From assembly GCA_020740775.1 (NCBI GenBank), contig JAHEWK010000016.1, forward strand, positions 806,001 through 870,000: a stretch of 64,000 nt of DNA, written 5' to 3'. The stretch comes from Ilyonectria destructans. Taxonomy: Eukaryota > Ascomycota > Sordariomycetes > Hypocreales > Nectriaceae. Under the pieces are notes generated by a model. It was not told the DNA's origin, did not search any database, and saw nothing but the letters and a program-made list of their open reading frames with translations. This document shows positions 1 to 9,694 of the stretch, piece after piece (position 1 is the first letter of the stretch; each line of letters opens with the position of its first letter). The position numbers were made by a program, and so were the translations under genes.

Positions 1-378
1 GCCGCCAACAGCATGAACTACCTCGCCAGCTGCCTCGATCAGAACGACACCTACGTCGGCGAAAACTACATTCTTTACAACATCCTCGACTCACTTTGCA
101 CCATGGGCTTCGACGAAACGTGCACCCTCGACTACCCAGCCCAGAACCAGGCCTCGTGCCCCCACACCCTTGGGCTCTCTGCCGTCTTGAACAACACGCC
201 TGTGTACAACATCATGTATCCCACCGGGGAAAAGGTCCTGGCGTCAACAGGCGAAGTCGTCAACGATACCGCCGACGACACCAGCAATGCCGACGAGGAG
301 TCGCGTGCTCCTCTCAACCCATCCGCCTTCAGCTTGATGCTGTTGATGCTGGTCTCGTGCTTCCTGTACGCCAGCTGA
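1..378 (+). CDS. 3' end of a GPI-anchored cell-surface protein, family not recognised
   Basis: The reading frame is open from base 1 and ends at TGA 376-378, so the 5' part of the gene lies outside the window. The visible 125 residues are rich in Cys and carry several N-glycosylation sequons (NDT, NNT). The last ~20 residues are a hydrophobic stretch (LMLLMLVSCFL) after a polar Asp/Ser/Asn region, ending at the stop without a basic cytosolic tail. That is the usual shape of a GPI-anchor attachment signal, so the protein is probably held on the outer face of the plasma membrane or in the wall. I cannot name the enzymatic family from this fragment. The stop and frame are certain; the GPI reading is inference from composition. 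Confidence 0.6.
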   Translation, partial: AANSMNYLASCLDQNDTYVGENYILYNILDSLCTMGFDETCTLDYPAQNQASCPHTLGLSAVLNNTPVYNIMYPTGEKVLASTGEVVNDTADDTSNADEESRAPLNPSAFSLMLLMLVSCFLYAS

Positions 379-1003
379 GCTCACGCGACAAACACAATCA
401 TTTCTATCAACGGGTTCAGGCAACAGAATTATCAACAAGCGCAGCCCAGGATGGCACAATGAGCACTTTTGGGGTGGATGTTTGTTCAAGCCATGGTTTT
501 GCTGGTTACGGAGTTGAGAGGCTTTGGGGGTTCGAGGTTTGGTGCAGTCGTGATACCCAGTTTTTCCCTTCTCATGAACCTCACAATTAGTTCTATTCTG
601 TACACTCCTTCATTATGCTGCTCTCTCCGTCAGTATTGGAATTTCGGAGAGCTGGTATCACTCTTTTACAGCTACGAGCATGAGCACTTGACGATAGGTA
701 TTTATACCAAGTTAGCACTTAATTTCAATAGTATATATAGTACAATGTTGATAATGTTTTACGCGTCACTTTATTTATTGTTCTCAATCGTCCAAAGCCA
801 GCGAAGAAATTACATGTCTAAGAAGACGTTTCATTTGATAGAAATTGATTGAGCGTGAGAGTGATAGCTACAGCTATCCTATCAACTAGAGCTAGTGCCA
901 CCTGGGTCTATTTGTCCATACCGACTGTGCTGCCGAGGTTGTTGACCATCCATGTTACGGTCATCACCCTGGCATTGCTAGGCTAGCTCCACGACACGAA
1001 AAC
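379..1003. other. Intergenic, convergent 3' flanks
   Basis: This 625 bp stretch lies between two genes that converge on it. It becomes AT-rich after about 590, as expected for 3' untranslated and terminator sequence. I see no credible gene, RNA or repeat in it. Confidence 0.5.
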
Positions 1004-1567
1004 TCACTGCCCAGTCGTAGTTCCCTCGCCAGACGTAGTTCCCTCGCCAAGTTTCTCCTTATAAGACCGGAAGGCATTTTCAAAATGTTCGAGTATGGCC
1101 CCAGAAAAGAATCTGTTGAACTCCGTTTCCTTGACCCAGCGACAACCCACGGGGTGACCATTATAACCGAGTGGAAGTTCGACACTCCCTCCATCGACAA
1201 GGAAGTTAAGCTGAAAGAACCCATAATTATCCTTGACGAATGTTGAAGGTTCGAATTCGCCGACGATTCTGTCGTCCTGTACTGTAATCCTGAGTCCATC
1301 GGAAAGCGCCCGGTGGACGCCTTGGCGGATTGTCTCATGATGCCCAAGCTCGACGTGGGGCAACTCCCAGCGTACGCCTCGGACCCCAACGGGTGATTCC
1401 CCTTTGATAACCAGAACCTGGAGGATCTCTAAATCGCGATATTGGTGTTGTCGGAAGACGGCCACTCCAACGTGGTAGTAATCCATGGGGGATTGAATCG
1501 GGAGGGTGGAAGTTGTGGCGAGGAGCCGTTTTTGGAATTCGACTCGTGAAGCTTCTGAGGCAGCCAT
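1004..1567 (-). CDS. Nudix-fold-like protein with a degenerate Nudix box
   Basis: A single exon of 187 residues. The start at 1567 (MAASEASRVEFQ) is preferred over an in-frame ATG at 1720 because a TATATA element (1688-1693) lies between them, about 120 bp upstream of the chosen start, and the extra N-terminal residues look like leader sequence. Residues ~30-150 have a Nudix-like layout: a VGVAVFRQ strand, a WELPHVELG loop, then the helix where the catalytic box should be. There the segment HHETIRQGVHRALSDGLRI keeps the spacing and final Gly-hydrophobic pair but lacks the REUxEE acidic residues that bind metal. It is therefore likely a non-hydrolysing Nudix relative. The C-terminus ends in a short GEGTTSGEGTTTGQ duplication. 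The fold assignment is moderate; loss of catalytic residues is seen directly. Confidence 0.6.
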   Translation of the reverse strand: MAASEASRVEFQKRLLATTSTLPIQSPMDYYHVGVAVFRQHQYRDLEILQVLVIKGESPVGVRGVRWELPHVELGHHETIRQGVHRALSDGLRITVQDDRIVGEFEPSTFVKDNYGFFQLNFLVDGGSVELPLGYNGHPVGCRWVKETEFNRFFSGAILEHFENAFRSYKEKLGEGTTSGEGTTTGQ

Positions 1568-2037
1568 GATGATGTCTTTGTTAATAAATACTGTAAAGGA
1601 TTTTTGGCTGTTGTGTGTTGCCTGTTTGATGCCCGGAGTCTGAATGTCTCGATGTAATGGAAGTCTAGTGGAGGTGTGGATAGGCGGTATATAAAGAATT
1701 CGTGATTTGGGATCAGACATTGGAGTTTCGAATCACTTACACTTTTCCCATTATGCCTCGGCCAGACTGAATTGCTTACCCAAGTTGCACCACATCGCTC
1801 ACTCGTTGTGAGCTCAGATGTAGTCTGATGTGATTCAAAAACAACTTCTCAGGTCATCACCCAGAAGCCCCTCGGCGATTAGGTTTCCGGTTGCAACGCA
1901 TCACGGCCCGCGTCCAACCGATAGCAGGATTTCAGGTGAATTCTTTCTACAGAATTCTGCAAGAATCTATGAGACTGAGTGGTAGAGTCAACGGAACAGA
2001 TATCAACCCGACTATGGGAAATAGAAAGTATGTCGTG
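1568..2037. other. Intergenic
   Basis: This is the promoter side of the Nudix-like gene and the 3' flank of the ubiquitin-like gene, both on the minus strand. A TATATA element at 1688-1693 can serve the Nudix-like gene. I see nothing else. Confidence 0.4.
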
Positions 2038-3060
2038 TTAGCTGCCACCCTTGAGCCGAAGAACCATGTGTATAGTAGACTGTGCTTGAATACCATAATC
2101 AGACAGTATGCGAGTATTCTCGAGTTCTTTACCAGAATATATCAATCTCTGACTCTCCGCTGGCGTTCCGTCCTTTTCCCAAACTAGAATCTTGAAGGAT
2201 AGAATCTCCGTAGCAAGGGAGATTTCGTCCATTACAAGCGTGCCACTGTAAAATATTGTCAACATAGAAGCTCCTACATAGGTAGAGGGGGATAATTGAG
2301 GAATAGAAGATAAAGCAAGCAGGCGTTCAAGATGAAACATGTAAGAATTTGTACAGAAGGTACTTACCCCGTTAGAGTTTTAACAAATAATCGAACAGCG
2401 TTCGATCCTTGAACATACTTGGAAGTTGGTCCAATAGTCGAGAAGGATAAGGTGAAGGGCCGTTCTGACCGTATAGATCCAGTGAAATAGTAGGATAGCC
2501 GTCGCCCATTGTGTAGATCGGCAACATCCCCATAGGAGATCGTCTGATCCTTAACAGGTATCTGGAATTTGTCGCTAACTTTCTTCTTGATATTATAAAC
2601 GAGGTCATTTGGGTACTGACAGCACGTGAAAATAACATTTTGCACCTGCCAGGAATTGTCAACTAAAATTAATTTCTTCAATGGTTCAAATGCACAAAGT
2701 AGGTGGATACCTCGAACTCAAAATGGATGAACGGTGTTGATGACCACGTCACTTCCTCTGTCTTCCGTTTTCGAATAACCAAGACAAGATGAGAACATTT
2801 CGTATTCTGGATATCTTTCCATCCCATGTGGTCGGTAAGTATCATACGGCCAGCAATGAGAATCTGCGAGTCGGGGGGGATTTTTACTATTGCACCAATT
2901 CTTTTAGTCGGGAGAATCTGGCCTTTCAATATCCAATCAACTTACAAAGTTCAAAGATTTGATGCTTAATATCCGTAACGTGGGTTTCCTCTCTCATCTT
3001 CAGCTCAAAGGTGCCCCAGGTTTCGTTGAACACGGGGAACTGATGGTGTCGTAGATCCAT
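2038..3060 (-). CDS. Three tandem diverged ubiquitin-like domains; last one ends in a conjugation-competent LRLKGG-S tail
   Basis: Four exons: 3060-2946, 2886-2711, 2645-2368 and 2245-2038 (777 nt, 258 aa, frame intact). Introns are 59, 65 and 122 bp; intron 1 uses GTAAGT, an ACTAAA branch and ATAG. Repeat 1 (about residues 17-80) aligns with ubiquitin without gaps around the [13 protein letters not shown] segment. Repeat 2 (98-168) is the most diverged. Repeat 3 (181-258) is clearly ubiquitin: LFVKTLTG at its start, then [21 protein letters not shown] and [13 protein letters not shown] at the end. By position, repeat 3 keeps the Leu8/Ile44/His68/Val70 patch and lysines 6, 27, 33 and 48, but has Gly at 11, Leu at 29 and Ala at 63. 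Only repeat 3 has the C-terminal diglycine, followed by one extra Ser as in polyubiquitin precursors, so processing and conjugation are possible but unproven. It is transcribed away from the patatin gene at 3502. This is not a normal polyubiquitin gene, whose repeats are near identical. Confidence 0.85.
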
Positions 3061-3501
3061 GGCCGAAGTGAGCTCTGTGTCAAGAAATTCAACTCAAGCG
3101 TATCTAGTGACCACTTAAACGATCGCCTAGGGTAATTAGTGTCGTAACTGTCACAAGGCTAATTGTCTACCAGGCCCAAATTGAAGTGTCTACTTCTGCA
3201 ACAATGCAATCACTGGCATATATAAAGGTGCCAGTGCGGGGTTAGGCAGCAATTTGGCCGGGATTTCAACTGAATATGCACAAAATTCACCAATGATAGC
3301 CCACTAGCAAAGATAGAACATAAAAGAACATGCTTATGGCCTTGTCTGTTATAATCTTACCTCAGCGCGCTGACCCCAACATCCACGTGACCCTGCAACG
3401 TGGCGTGCATCTGTTATCCCTTGGCTATTCAAAGACTTAGCTCCGATCACACTTGGTGTCGGTTATTCAACTCTCCCCGGAGTCGATAAGTGCCCGTGAG
3501 A
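3061..3501. promoter_or_regulatory. Shared bidirectional promoter of the ubiquitin-like and patatin genes
   Basis: The 441 bp between the two divergent start codons has no coding potential. Near its middle is the TATA-centred inverted repeat described separately at 3211-3236, about 150 bp from the ubiquitin-like start and 265 bp from the patatin start. The arrangement suggests co-expression of the pair, which is inference. Confidence 0.55.
3211..3236. promoter_or_regulatory. Perfect 8-bp inverted repeat enclosing a TATA box
   Basis: CACTGGCA at 3211-3218 and its exact reverse complement TGCCAGTG at 3229-3236 flank the 10-nt spacer TATATAAAGG. A symmetric element around a TATA sequence in a divergent promoter is a plausible dimeric repressor or activator site. 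It could also form a short hairpin. Confidence 0.5.
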
Positions 3502-5991
3502 ATGGAAATGGAGGTCGAGGGCAGGCTGAGACCTCCGGCACGAGGTCTTCGACTCTTGTCATGCGGTAAAGCAAGCCGTCTCTCAATGTTCTAAGGGATT
3601 ACTCTCTGACTCGCCTCATCGAAAGATGGAGGAGGCATCAGGGGACTCTCAAGCATCATCATCCTTGACCGCCTCATGCGAAGTATCAATCGTCAAAATC
3701 CCCCGAAACCTTGCGAAGTGTTCGATCTTATTGGAGGAAACAGCACTGGTGGGTGAGTATACTCCATTCAAAGCCCCTAGCCGAATTTGAAGTGACAGCT
3801 CACACGACGTGGAAATTTCATAGCCTTATTGCAATAATGCTAGGCCGGCTCGAGATGACCGTGGAAGAATGCATCGATAAATACATTGAAATATCTGAAG
3901 CCGCATTCCTGCCCCGTCGAAGCAAGATCAATCTGCTCGGGAGGGTTCGTGACCGGTGGAATATTCGAGGTCGCTTTAGCTCGGCAGCATTAGAGAAGGA
4001 GATCATCAAGCTTATCGACACCCGGCCAGATGAGTCGGGGATGGAGTCACTTATGTTGAAAAGAGGGACATCTTGCCGAAGGTAGGTCTCTTTGCCACAA
4101 CATACATGCTTGAGGCTTTTCAGAATATGGCTCATATGATATCCAGCTTCGTTGTTTCAATAGCCAAGGAGGCGCCAGATACCGCCGTTCTCCTCCGCAG
4201 CTATCCCTCATTGCGAGACTCTGGACTGAAACCGAGGATCTGGGAAGCAGCCCGGGCTACTTCTGCAGCATCGTCTTTTTTCGATCCGATACAGATTGGA
4301 AAATTTGGTCAGTGGTTCACCGATGGAGCTACCGGGTTCAACAACCCTGTCAACCAAGTCTACGACGAGGCTTGTGATATATGGGCAGATGCAAGAACCA
4401 ATATTCAATGCATTGTCTCTATTGGTACTGGAGAGCCCAGATTTAAGACCTTCGGAGACGATCTTAAGGGGCTGGCATCGACATTGGTTGCTCTGGCGAC
4501 AGAAACCCAGCATACCGCAAATATGTTTGAAAGGCATCACCCTGAGATAACCCATCTACGGTTTAACGTGAGACAGGGACTTCAAGGCGTGGGGATTCAA
4601 GAATACAAGGAGATTCCTAATATCAAATCCGTCACAGATAGGTATCTTGATACTGATGGAGACGCGAATAGAATGGTGGTCCAATTCACGAACTTGCTCG
4701 CAAATAGTAAGTGACACTACTCGAAGCCAACCTTACTCCACTGACGTTGCCCAAAGAGCCAGAGCCCGGTATGAGTAAAGATATCCAAACTCCGAGATAT
4801 TTCCCGCCGACGCTTCGCAGCTACCTTGAGACATTCTGGACTTATTTCAACTGCCAGCAAGGACCATCAGGACTAACAGCTCTGATTCCTGGCCATATCT
4901 TTTCGTCGTCTGAAGAACAAGAAGTGGAGGCTTTCGAGTCTGTTCTGACCATAAAATCTCACCACAATGAATTTATGTTTCTAATAATTATCTCCAGGAA
5001 CTACGAGCCCCCAACGCCACAGCGCTCGCATGCTGGTTGGATGTCACTACATGATGCATTATGTTCATCTCAACCATCATGCCGGATTCTGTATCACGAG
5101 CACGAGATCGAGTGGACAAATGAATTCGGCGGCCTTGTTCTAGCTCATGTCGACATCGCCGAAGTGTGGCGTTTACTCTCGTGTGGGAAATCGCGTTCCG
5201 ATATGGGTCGAGGCTCAAACACGCATGGTAACTGGATTGTGAACGAGATTACTATCAGTGTAGCTGGAGGCCAAGAAGGGAAGCCCATAATTCGCACCAC
5301 TTTCAGAACTCCAGGTCTATCCAGGCCGCGATTGATAGCCGTCGCAAGCTCATCATTTGCACAGGCGATGACTGGTGGCCCTGGATTGCGACCTGATGGA
5401 CCCCTGGGCTCACGATTTGTCAGCAAGATGCTCGGATATGAGTCTGTTCAGATGCCGAAGATGGTGTTTTTTGTCGACATTCAGATCTCAAAACGAGTCT
5501 ATTTTCGGTCACACTTTGCAGCCATGGTGAACTTGGCAACGAACTTCATCGAAGTTGCTCACGAACTATGGGATCATGAGGACTCTATCGATTGCAATCT
5601 TCAAGGTGTCCCGATCAAGGTCATGGTAGAGGAACTTAAAGAATTCTTCGGCGACATTTGGTGGGATAGGCCGATTCCGAGCTTCCACGGCAGCTTTTAT
5701 ATCCTGCGCAGCGCATCTGACATCTATTTTGGACAATTACCCGATGAAGATACTTTCGAAATGGAGGATCTAATGATACTCATGGGTGAGTTAGAACAAG
5801 TTATACTTGAGCCAAGTCACAAGCCACAACACGTGGCGTCTTGGACGGCATTCTTCGGAGATCAGAAAGCCAGATGGCTTGTCATAGTCCTTTTTCTTAA
5901 CTGTCTTGACAACCTTGCTGACTCGGTCGTCTTGTCGGACGCCTTTGAGCCATTGCTGGATAGCCCAACACGGAAATGCTTGTTAGGATAG
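3502..5991 (+). CDS. Patatin-like phospholipase fused to a large C-terminal region of unknown type
   Basis: Five exons: 3502-3565, 3626-3752, 3824-4081, 4147-4706 and 4757-5991 (2244 nt, 747 aa). Introns are 60, 71, 65 and 50 bp; CTGAC branch sites precede acceptors 1 and 4. The patatin fold is clear: oxyanion loop DGGGIRG at residues 22-28, nucleophile Ser61 in IGGNSTGG (usual form GTSTGG), and catalytic Asp209 in FTDGATGFNNPV, followed by the conserved CIVSIGTG strand. It should hydrolyse acyl chains of membrane lipids. From about residue 350 to the end I recognise no domain: no P-loop, no WD, ankyrin or TPR repeats and no membrane segment. Fungal patatin domains are often fused to NB-ARC/NACHT and repeat modules in NLR-like receptors; this one is not. 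There is no signal peptide, so it is probably cytosolic. It is divergent from the ubiquitin-like gene across a 441 bp promoter. Confidence 0.85.
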
Positions 5992-6680
5992 CTTGGGAGG
6001 TACACGGGTATCGAGGCATATGGTTACTTGTTAGTTATTGCAGGACGACCTTTCATTTCATCAGTAGGAGACATATTCAACATTTTGATGCCAAAACTCC
6101 CTTCAAACTCACAGCCCTTCCAAATCCAGCGTCCCAGACCCCCGCTCCCTTGGCTCCCAGCGAGTAAGGGAACGAATTGCCTACTCATTAATGGCACTAT
6201 AGTCACGCAGGCGCCGGCTAATATTTGAGAAGGTTCCGCAGCGGGATTGTGGCTCGGGCTTGATCGCGGTATCGCTGGGAAATCTGCTTCGTCACTGTCG
6301 ATCAGCTGCATCTCGTATCTTGTCCCCCTGCTGATGCGACTTGCCAAGATCCAGAAAGATAGTGTTCAACCATTCATCGCATTATTGTATCGGCCGTGTG
6401 GGGTTGGCTCCTAGCTTGTATTGCGGCATGAACTATTGACAAACTATTGATGCAAGGGCGGGGCCGGACTGCGTGGGTCAATCTGGACAACAATGGGCTC
6501 ACGGGTTATTCCCATATTTTTGAGAGGGTGAGCTCTTGCATCAGCCATTTGCCTGTCTGAAGTAGATTTCGAGTCCTACATTGTCGAGAATCGATGCACA
6601 TCCCACAATCCAACATGCAGCGGTCAGTTTTGACAGTTCAGTCGTAAGGCAACTCATTTTCATCTTTTTACCCGCTTAGA
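5992..6680. other. Intergenic
   Basis: This holds the 3' flank of the patatin gene and the promoter of the next gene, both on the plus strand. No gene, RNA or repeat is recognised. Confidence 0.4.
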
Positions 6681-9083
6681 ATGGAACCCCTCCAGCTGGG
6701 CGACATCCCGCTGTTGTCGTATGAAGCCCCCTCGCTTCCAGGAGAAACCGATCTCAGTGTCAACCAGAGAGCCAACGGCCCATCCGACGCTTCCAATCCG
6801 TTGCACACAACGAAGACCTTTGCAGCACAAGGTACTAGCCAGTTTGTGCTGCCAGAGAATTCCGTGCGCTCATTCTATCCCGCCCAAGGTGCAGCTGTCG
6901 AAAATCGTATCCTGCCGCACGTTGTCCTAAACGACCCCCTCATCCCATGGGAGCAAAACGCGAACAATGATCAAACGCTCACGGGGATCCTGGGATCCGA
7001 CGCAGGAGTCCCATGGCTGGCTCTACTCGTCTTTACGGCGGATGAGCTGCAAGATGTGCCCACCCTCAACTCGCCTGCCAAGTTGTCTCCTACCCTGTCG
7101 GCAACGCTCACCCAACAGCAGCTGTTTGAATCCCAGACCGGAGACACCAGGCTCAAGGTACCGTTCAGCCGCTCGGATCTAGACAAAGATGAGGATGTCA
7201 ATGTTATCTTTGTAAAGGCTAGTGCCTTTAATGCGTATTTCTCTGAGCAGTTGCCGGGGGAGAAAACTCCAGCAATAGGAAGATACTCCTTGCTATCCCA
7301 CGTTCGACGCTCGGTACAAGGAAAAGGATCAGAGGCAGACTCTTGCGGTCTTGTAGTTGGCCACCGCCATGGCCCGGCAGGCACTACGAAGCCGACGTTG
7401 GCGTTTGCTCACCTGGTCTCGTTGATCGGAGTTCAATCTGATCGCATGGCCTTCCCCGCTCAAGCCGACGATGTGAGCGTGTTGGTCTCACTGCACTCGT
7501 GGTCATTCCAATGGACACCTTCGGAAAATATTGAGCTTGACCAGCCTCTAAAGAACTTGAGGAACAACATTCGACCGCTGGCACGCTCGGAGGCGGGCCT
7601 GGGGCAACCCCAAACAAAGCCTATCGATTCGCCTGAGGCGGCCTGGATAAAGATCCTGCTCGGTGATGGATACACCATCGTAAAACATCGCCTTTCGACC
7701 GGAGAGCCAACGGCGGCGTTGTACCGCGGGCCTTTAATTCCAAACCGACTGCGGAGCACCGAAGCATCTACGATCGAACCACACCCTCGTGAAGTCAGCC
7801 TTCAACGGTTCGACGCGAAGTCGGGTCTCATGGACATTTCATACCGGGTGGCATGGAATGTCGGCCGCGAACTTGCCCTGGAGAATTCGACGTTCGTGAT
7901 AGAAATTTCTCGCCTACGTCGTGACATTCTCACTTGGTTGAGTCCGACCTGGACGCCGCCAACGCTGCCTTCAACTCAGGGTGATGGTGCAACTAAACCC
8001 GACTGGCTGACTGGTCTTTCGAGGGCAGTCAAGGAAACACAAGCTCCTCCATCTTCCTCTAGACCAGAAACAAGCCCAACAGCGCCGTCGCGATGGAAAG
8101 CATCTTCTAGAAGGGTTGTCGATGGTGAAAACAAGACGATGATACCCTCAACCAGCCTGACGAGCGGACAACAATGGCTCGATACCATGGCCACAGCGTT
8201 GGCTCAAAAGACTATCAACCCGGATTTGAGCACAGATGGAACACCCTTGGCCAAAGTCATCGAGTTCGTCACAAAAAACCTTCTGTCGCTCAAGGGAGTT
8301 CCCCCAGCCCACCTCTTTCCGGAGCCGGATCTTCTGTTGGATGACACCATCTTGACATTTAATGTCGACTCGAATTGGATTGATGCACTCGTTGACGGGG
8401 CACTCAGTATCGGAAACATGCAAGACTCCGACGACACCGCTAAACTCGAGATACGACGTGCCATCAACACCTTTCTCACGGCAGGCAGGGCAGCAGCCGG
8501 CAATGGCGGAGGATCCGGTGCGGCGACATGGGGAATCTGTGTTTGCGGAAAGCTCCCCAGCATGTTTCCCGAGCTCAGCGTTCGCGCGAGCAACATTCTA
8601 CATACAACGAGGATACACGATAGTTGCTTACTCGTGATTCTCGACTCGTACCCGGAGTACCTCGCCAACGGCATCTCTCTGATTCAGTCTTCCGACCAAC
8701 AGCGGTTCGCGGCCGCTACCTCGTTGACTGAATCAACAATCTCTATCAACATGGCTCCTATGCCGACAGGAGGCTCTATTTCCGACGCCGACAAGAATCC
8801 TCCATTGGTCATGACGAATGAGACGTCTCCCACGATATACTCGTTTGAGACGCGATGCCTTCACATGTGGAATATCAGGAACAACTATACCACATATGCA
8901 ACCAAGAATCTTCCGGAAGATAGCTTCAGTAGCAAGGGATCAGCAGCTTGCCTAGCACTAGCCTTTAGCGACAAACTCCTCCAGCTTGACTTAAAGTCGA
9001 CTGATGCCCTTGTTGATGCGAGCAAGACACCTAATCCCACTTTCCAGCTCTATGGGACTCGGGCTCAAGGGATGCTCCAGTGA
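6681..9083 (+). CDS. Large intronless protein of unknown function
   Basis: One uninterrupted exon of 800 aa, unusual among the intron-rich genes of this window. There is no signal peptide and no transmembrane segment. Distinct segments include an NRILPHVVLNDPLIPWE region (~75-92), VPWLALLVFTADEL (~109-122), HLVSLIGVQ followed by SVLVSLHSWSFQW (~242-276), and DGYTIVKHRLSTGEPTAALY / RGPLIP (~330-356). These are followed by a GLMDISYRVAWNVGRELAL block (~380-400) and a low-complexity Pro/Ser/Thr linker (~430-480). From memory, this order (a PWL strand, a 'VSL..W' strand, a YRGP motif, a 'D.SY..AW..GR.LAL' helix) resembles uncharacterised bacterial proteins; I cannot verify that here. The product is otherwise unnamed. 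The CDS itself is well supported by length and codon use. Confidence 0.8.
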   Translation: MEPLQLGDIPLLSYEAPSLPGETDLSVNQRANGPSDASNPLHTTKTFAAQGTSQFVLPENSVRSFYPAQGAAVENRILPHVVLNDPLIPWEQNANNDQTLTGILGSDAGVPWLALLVFTADELQDVPTLNSPAKLSPTLSATLTQQQLFESQTGDTRLKVPFSRSDLDKDEDVNVIFVKASAFNAYFSEQLPGEKTPAIGRYSLLSHVRRSVQGKGSEADSCGLVVGHRHGPAGTTKPTLAFAHLVSLIGVQSDRMAFPAQADDVSVLVSLHSWSFQWTPSENIELDQPLKNLRNNIRPLARSEAGLGQPQTKPIDSPEAAWIKILLGDGYTIVKHRLSTGEPTAALYRGPLIPNRLRSTEASTIEPHPREVSLQRFDAKSGLMDISYRVAWNVGRELALENSTFVIEISRLRRDILTWLSPTWTPPTLPSTQGDGATKPDWLTGLSRAVKETQAPPSSSRPETSPTAPSRWKASSRRVVDGENKTMIPSTSLTSGQQWLDTMATALAQKTINPDLSTDGTPLAKVIEFVTKNLLSLKGVPPAHLFPEPDLLLDDTILTFNVDSNWIDALVDGALSIGNMQDSDDTAKLEIRRAINTFLTAGRAAAGNGGGSGAATWGICVCGKLPSMFPELSVRASNILHTTRIHDSCLLVILDSYPEYLANGISLIQSSDQQRFAAATSLTESTISINMAPMPTGGSISDADKNPPLVMTNETSPTIYSFETRCLHMWNIRNNYTTYATKNLPEDSFSSKGSAACLALAFSDKLLQLDLKSTDALVDASKTPNPTFQLYGTRAQGMLQ

Positions 9084-9401
9084 TTTCGACGGCGGCTAAA
9101 TTTGTTCATCGTTCCATGTTCCTACAGGCTTGACCAAAAGCCGCCCGGGGAGAAGCGAGGATACTTTGCGGAAAGCTCCTACTCAGACGTTCCTTCTAAC
9201 GTGCTGCGTCGGTATGCCTTGGCTCTCGAGCGATTTGCCATGTTCAGTCACGAGTAACACTCAAATGATCATACCGAAGCAATTTGAACCATATCAGATA
9301 TTCAAACAGTTGACTTCAATATTAGGTTGTACAATCTTGAATGTGTTTACTCCAAACAAATCCCCTCGAGCAATTTCATTTCGCAGACGATCTTGACTTG
9401 A
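9084..9401. other. Intergenic, convergent 3' flanks
   Basis: A 318 bp spacer between converging genes with AT-rich terminator-like sequence. I see nothing else in it. Confidence 0.4.
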
Positions 9402-9694
9402 TCATTTTTTCATGTGTAATGCCTCCTTGACCTTGTCCATTGCCGACTCCTTGTGTGCCGGCTTCGAACTACTAGGCGGAGCCTGGCCGAGGTTGGCCCT
9501 CTCCGCTGGGCCAGGATCCTCATTGGTGAGGGCATGGCTGCCATGAAGCTGTAGATGAAGATGGATTGTCAGCATGTCTCGTGACTATCCTCGGGTGTGG
9601 CCTGACAAACCTTCTGCTCCTCGAGCTCGGCGTCGTGGATCAGATCATGGCTCTCAATAGCCACCTCGTCTGTGATGCCGCCGGTTCCAGGCAT
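9402..9694 (-). CDS. Small hydrophilic two-exon protein (76 aa)
   Basis: The exons are 9694-9611 (28 codons) and 9548-9402 (48 codons plus stop), joined in phase 0 across a 62 bp intron with a GTTTGT donor, a CTGAC branch site and a CTACAG acceptor. The protein starts MPGTGGITDEVAIESHD, is rich in Glu, His, Ala and Lys, has no Cys and no hydrophobic core, and ends in an amphipathic helix MDKVKEALHMKK. This composition resembles small stress- or conidiation-associated proteins of filamentous fungi, but I cannot assign it to a named family. The intron signals and the intact short frames on both sides argue that the gene is real. Confidence 0.65.

Noticed and set aside
2923..2945. A 23-bp first intron in the ubiquitin-like gene (acceptor at GAAAG)
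   Set aside because: Too short for splicing; the downstream ATAG acceptor gives a 59 bp intron, keeps the frame and aligns with ubiquitin without gaps.
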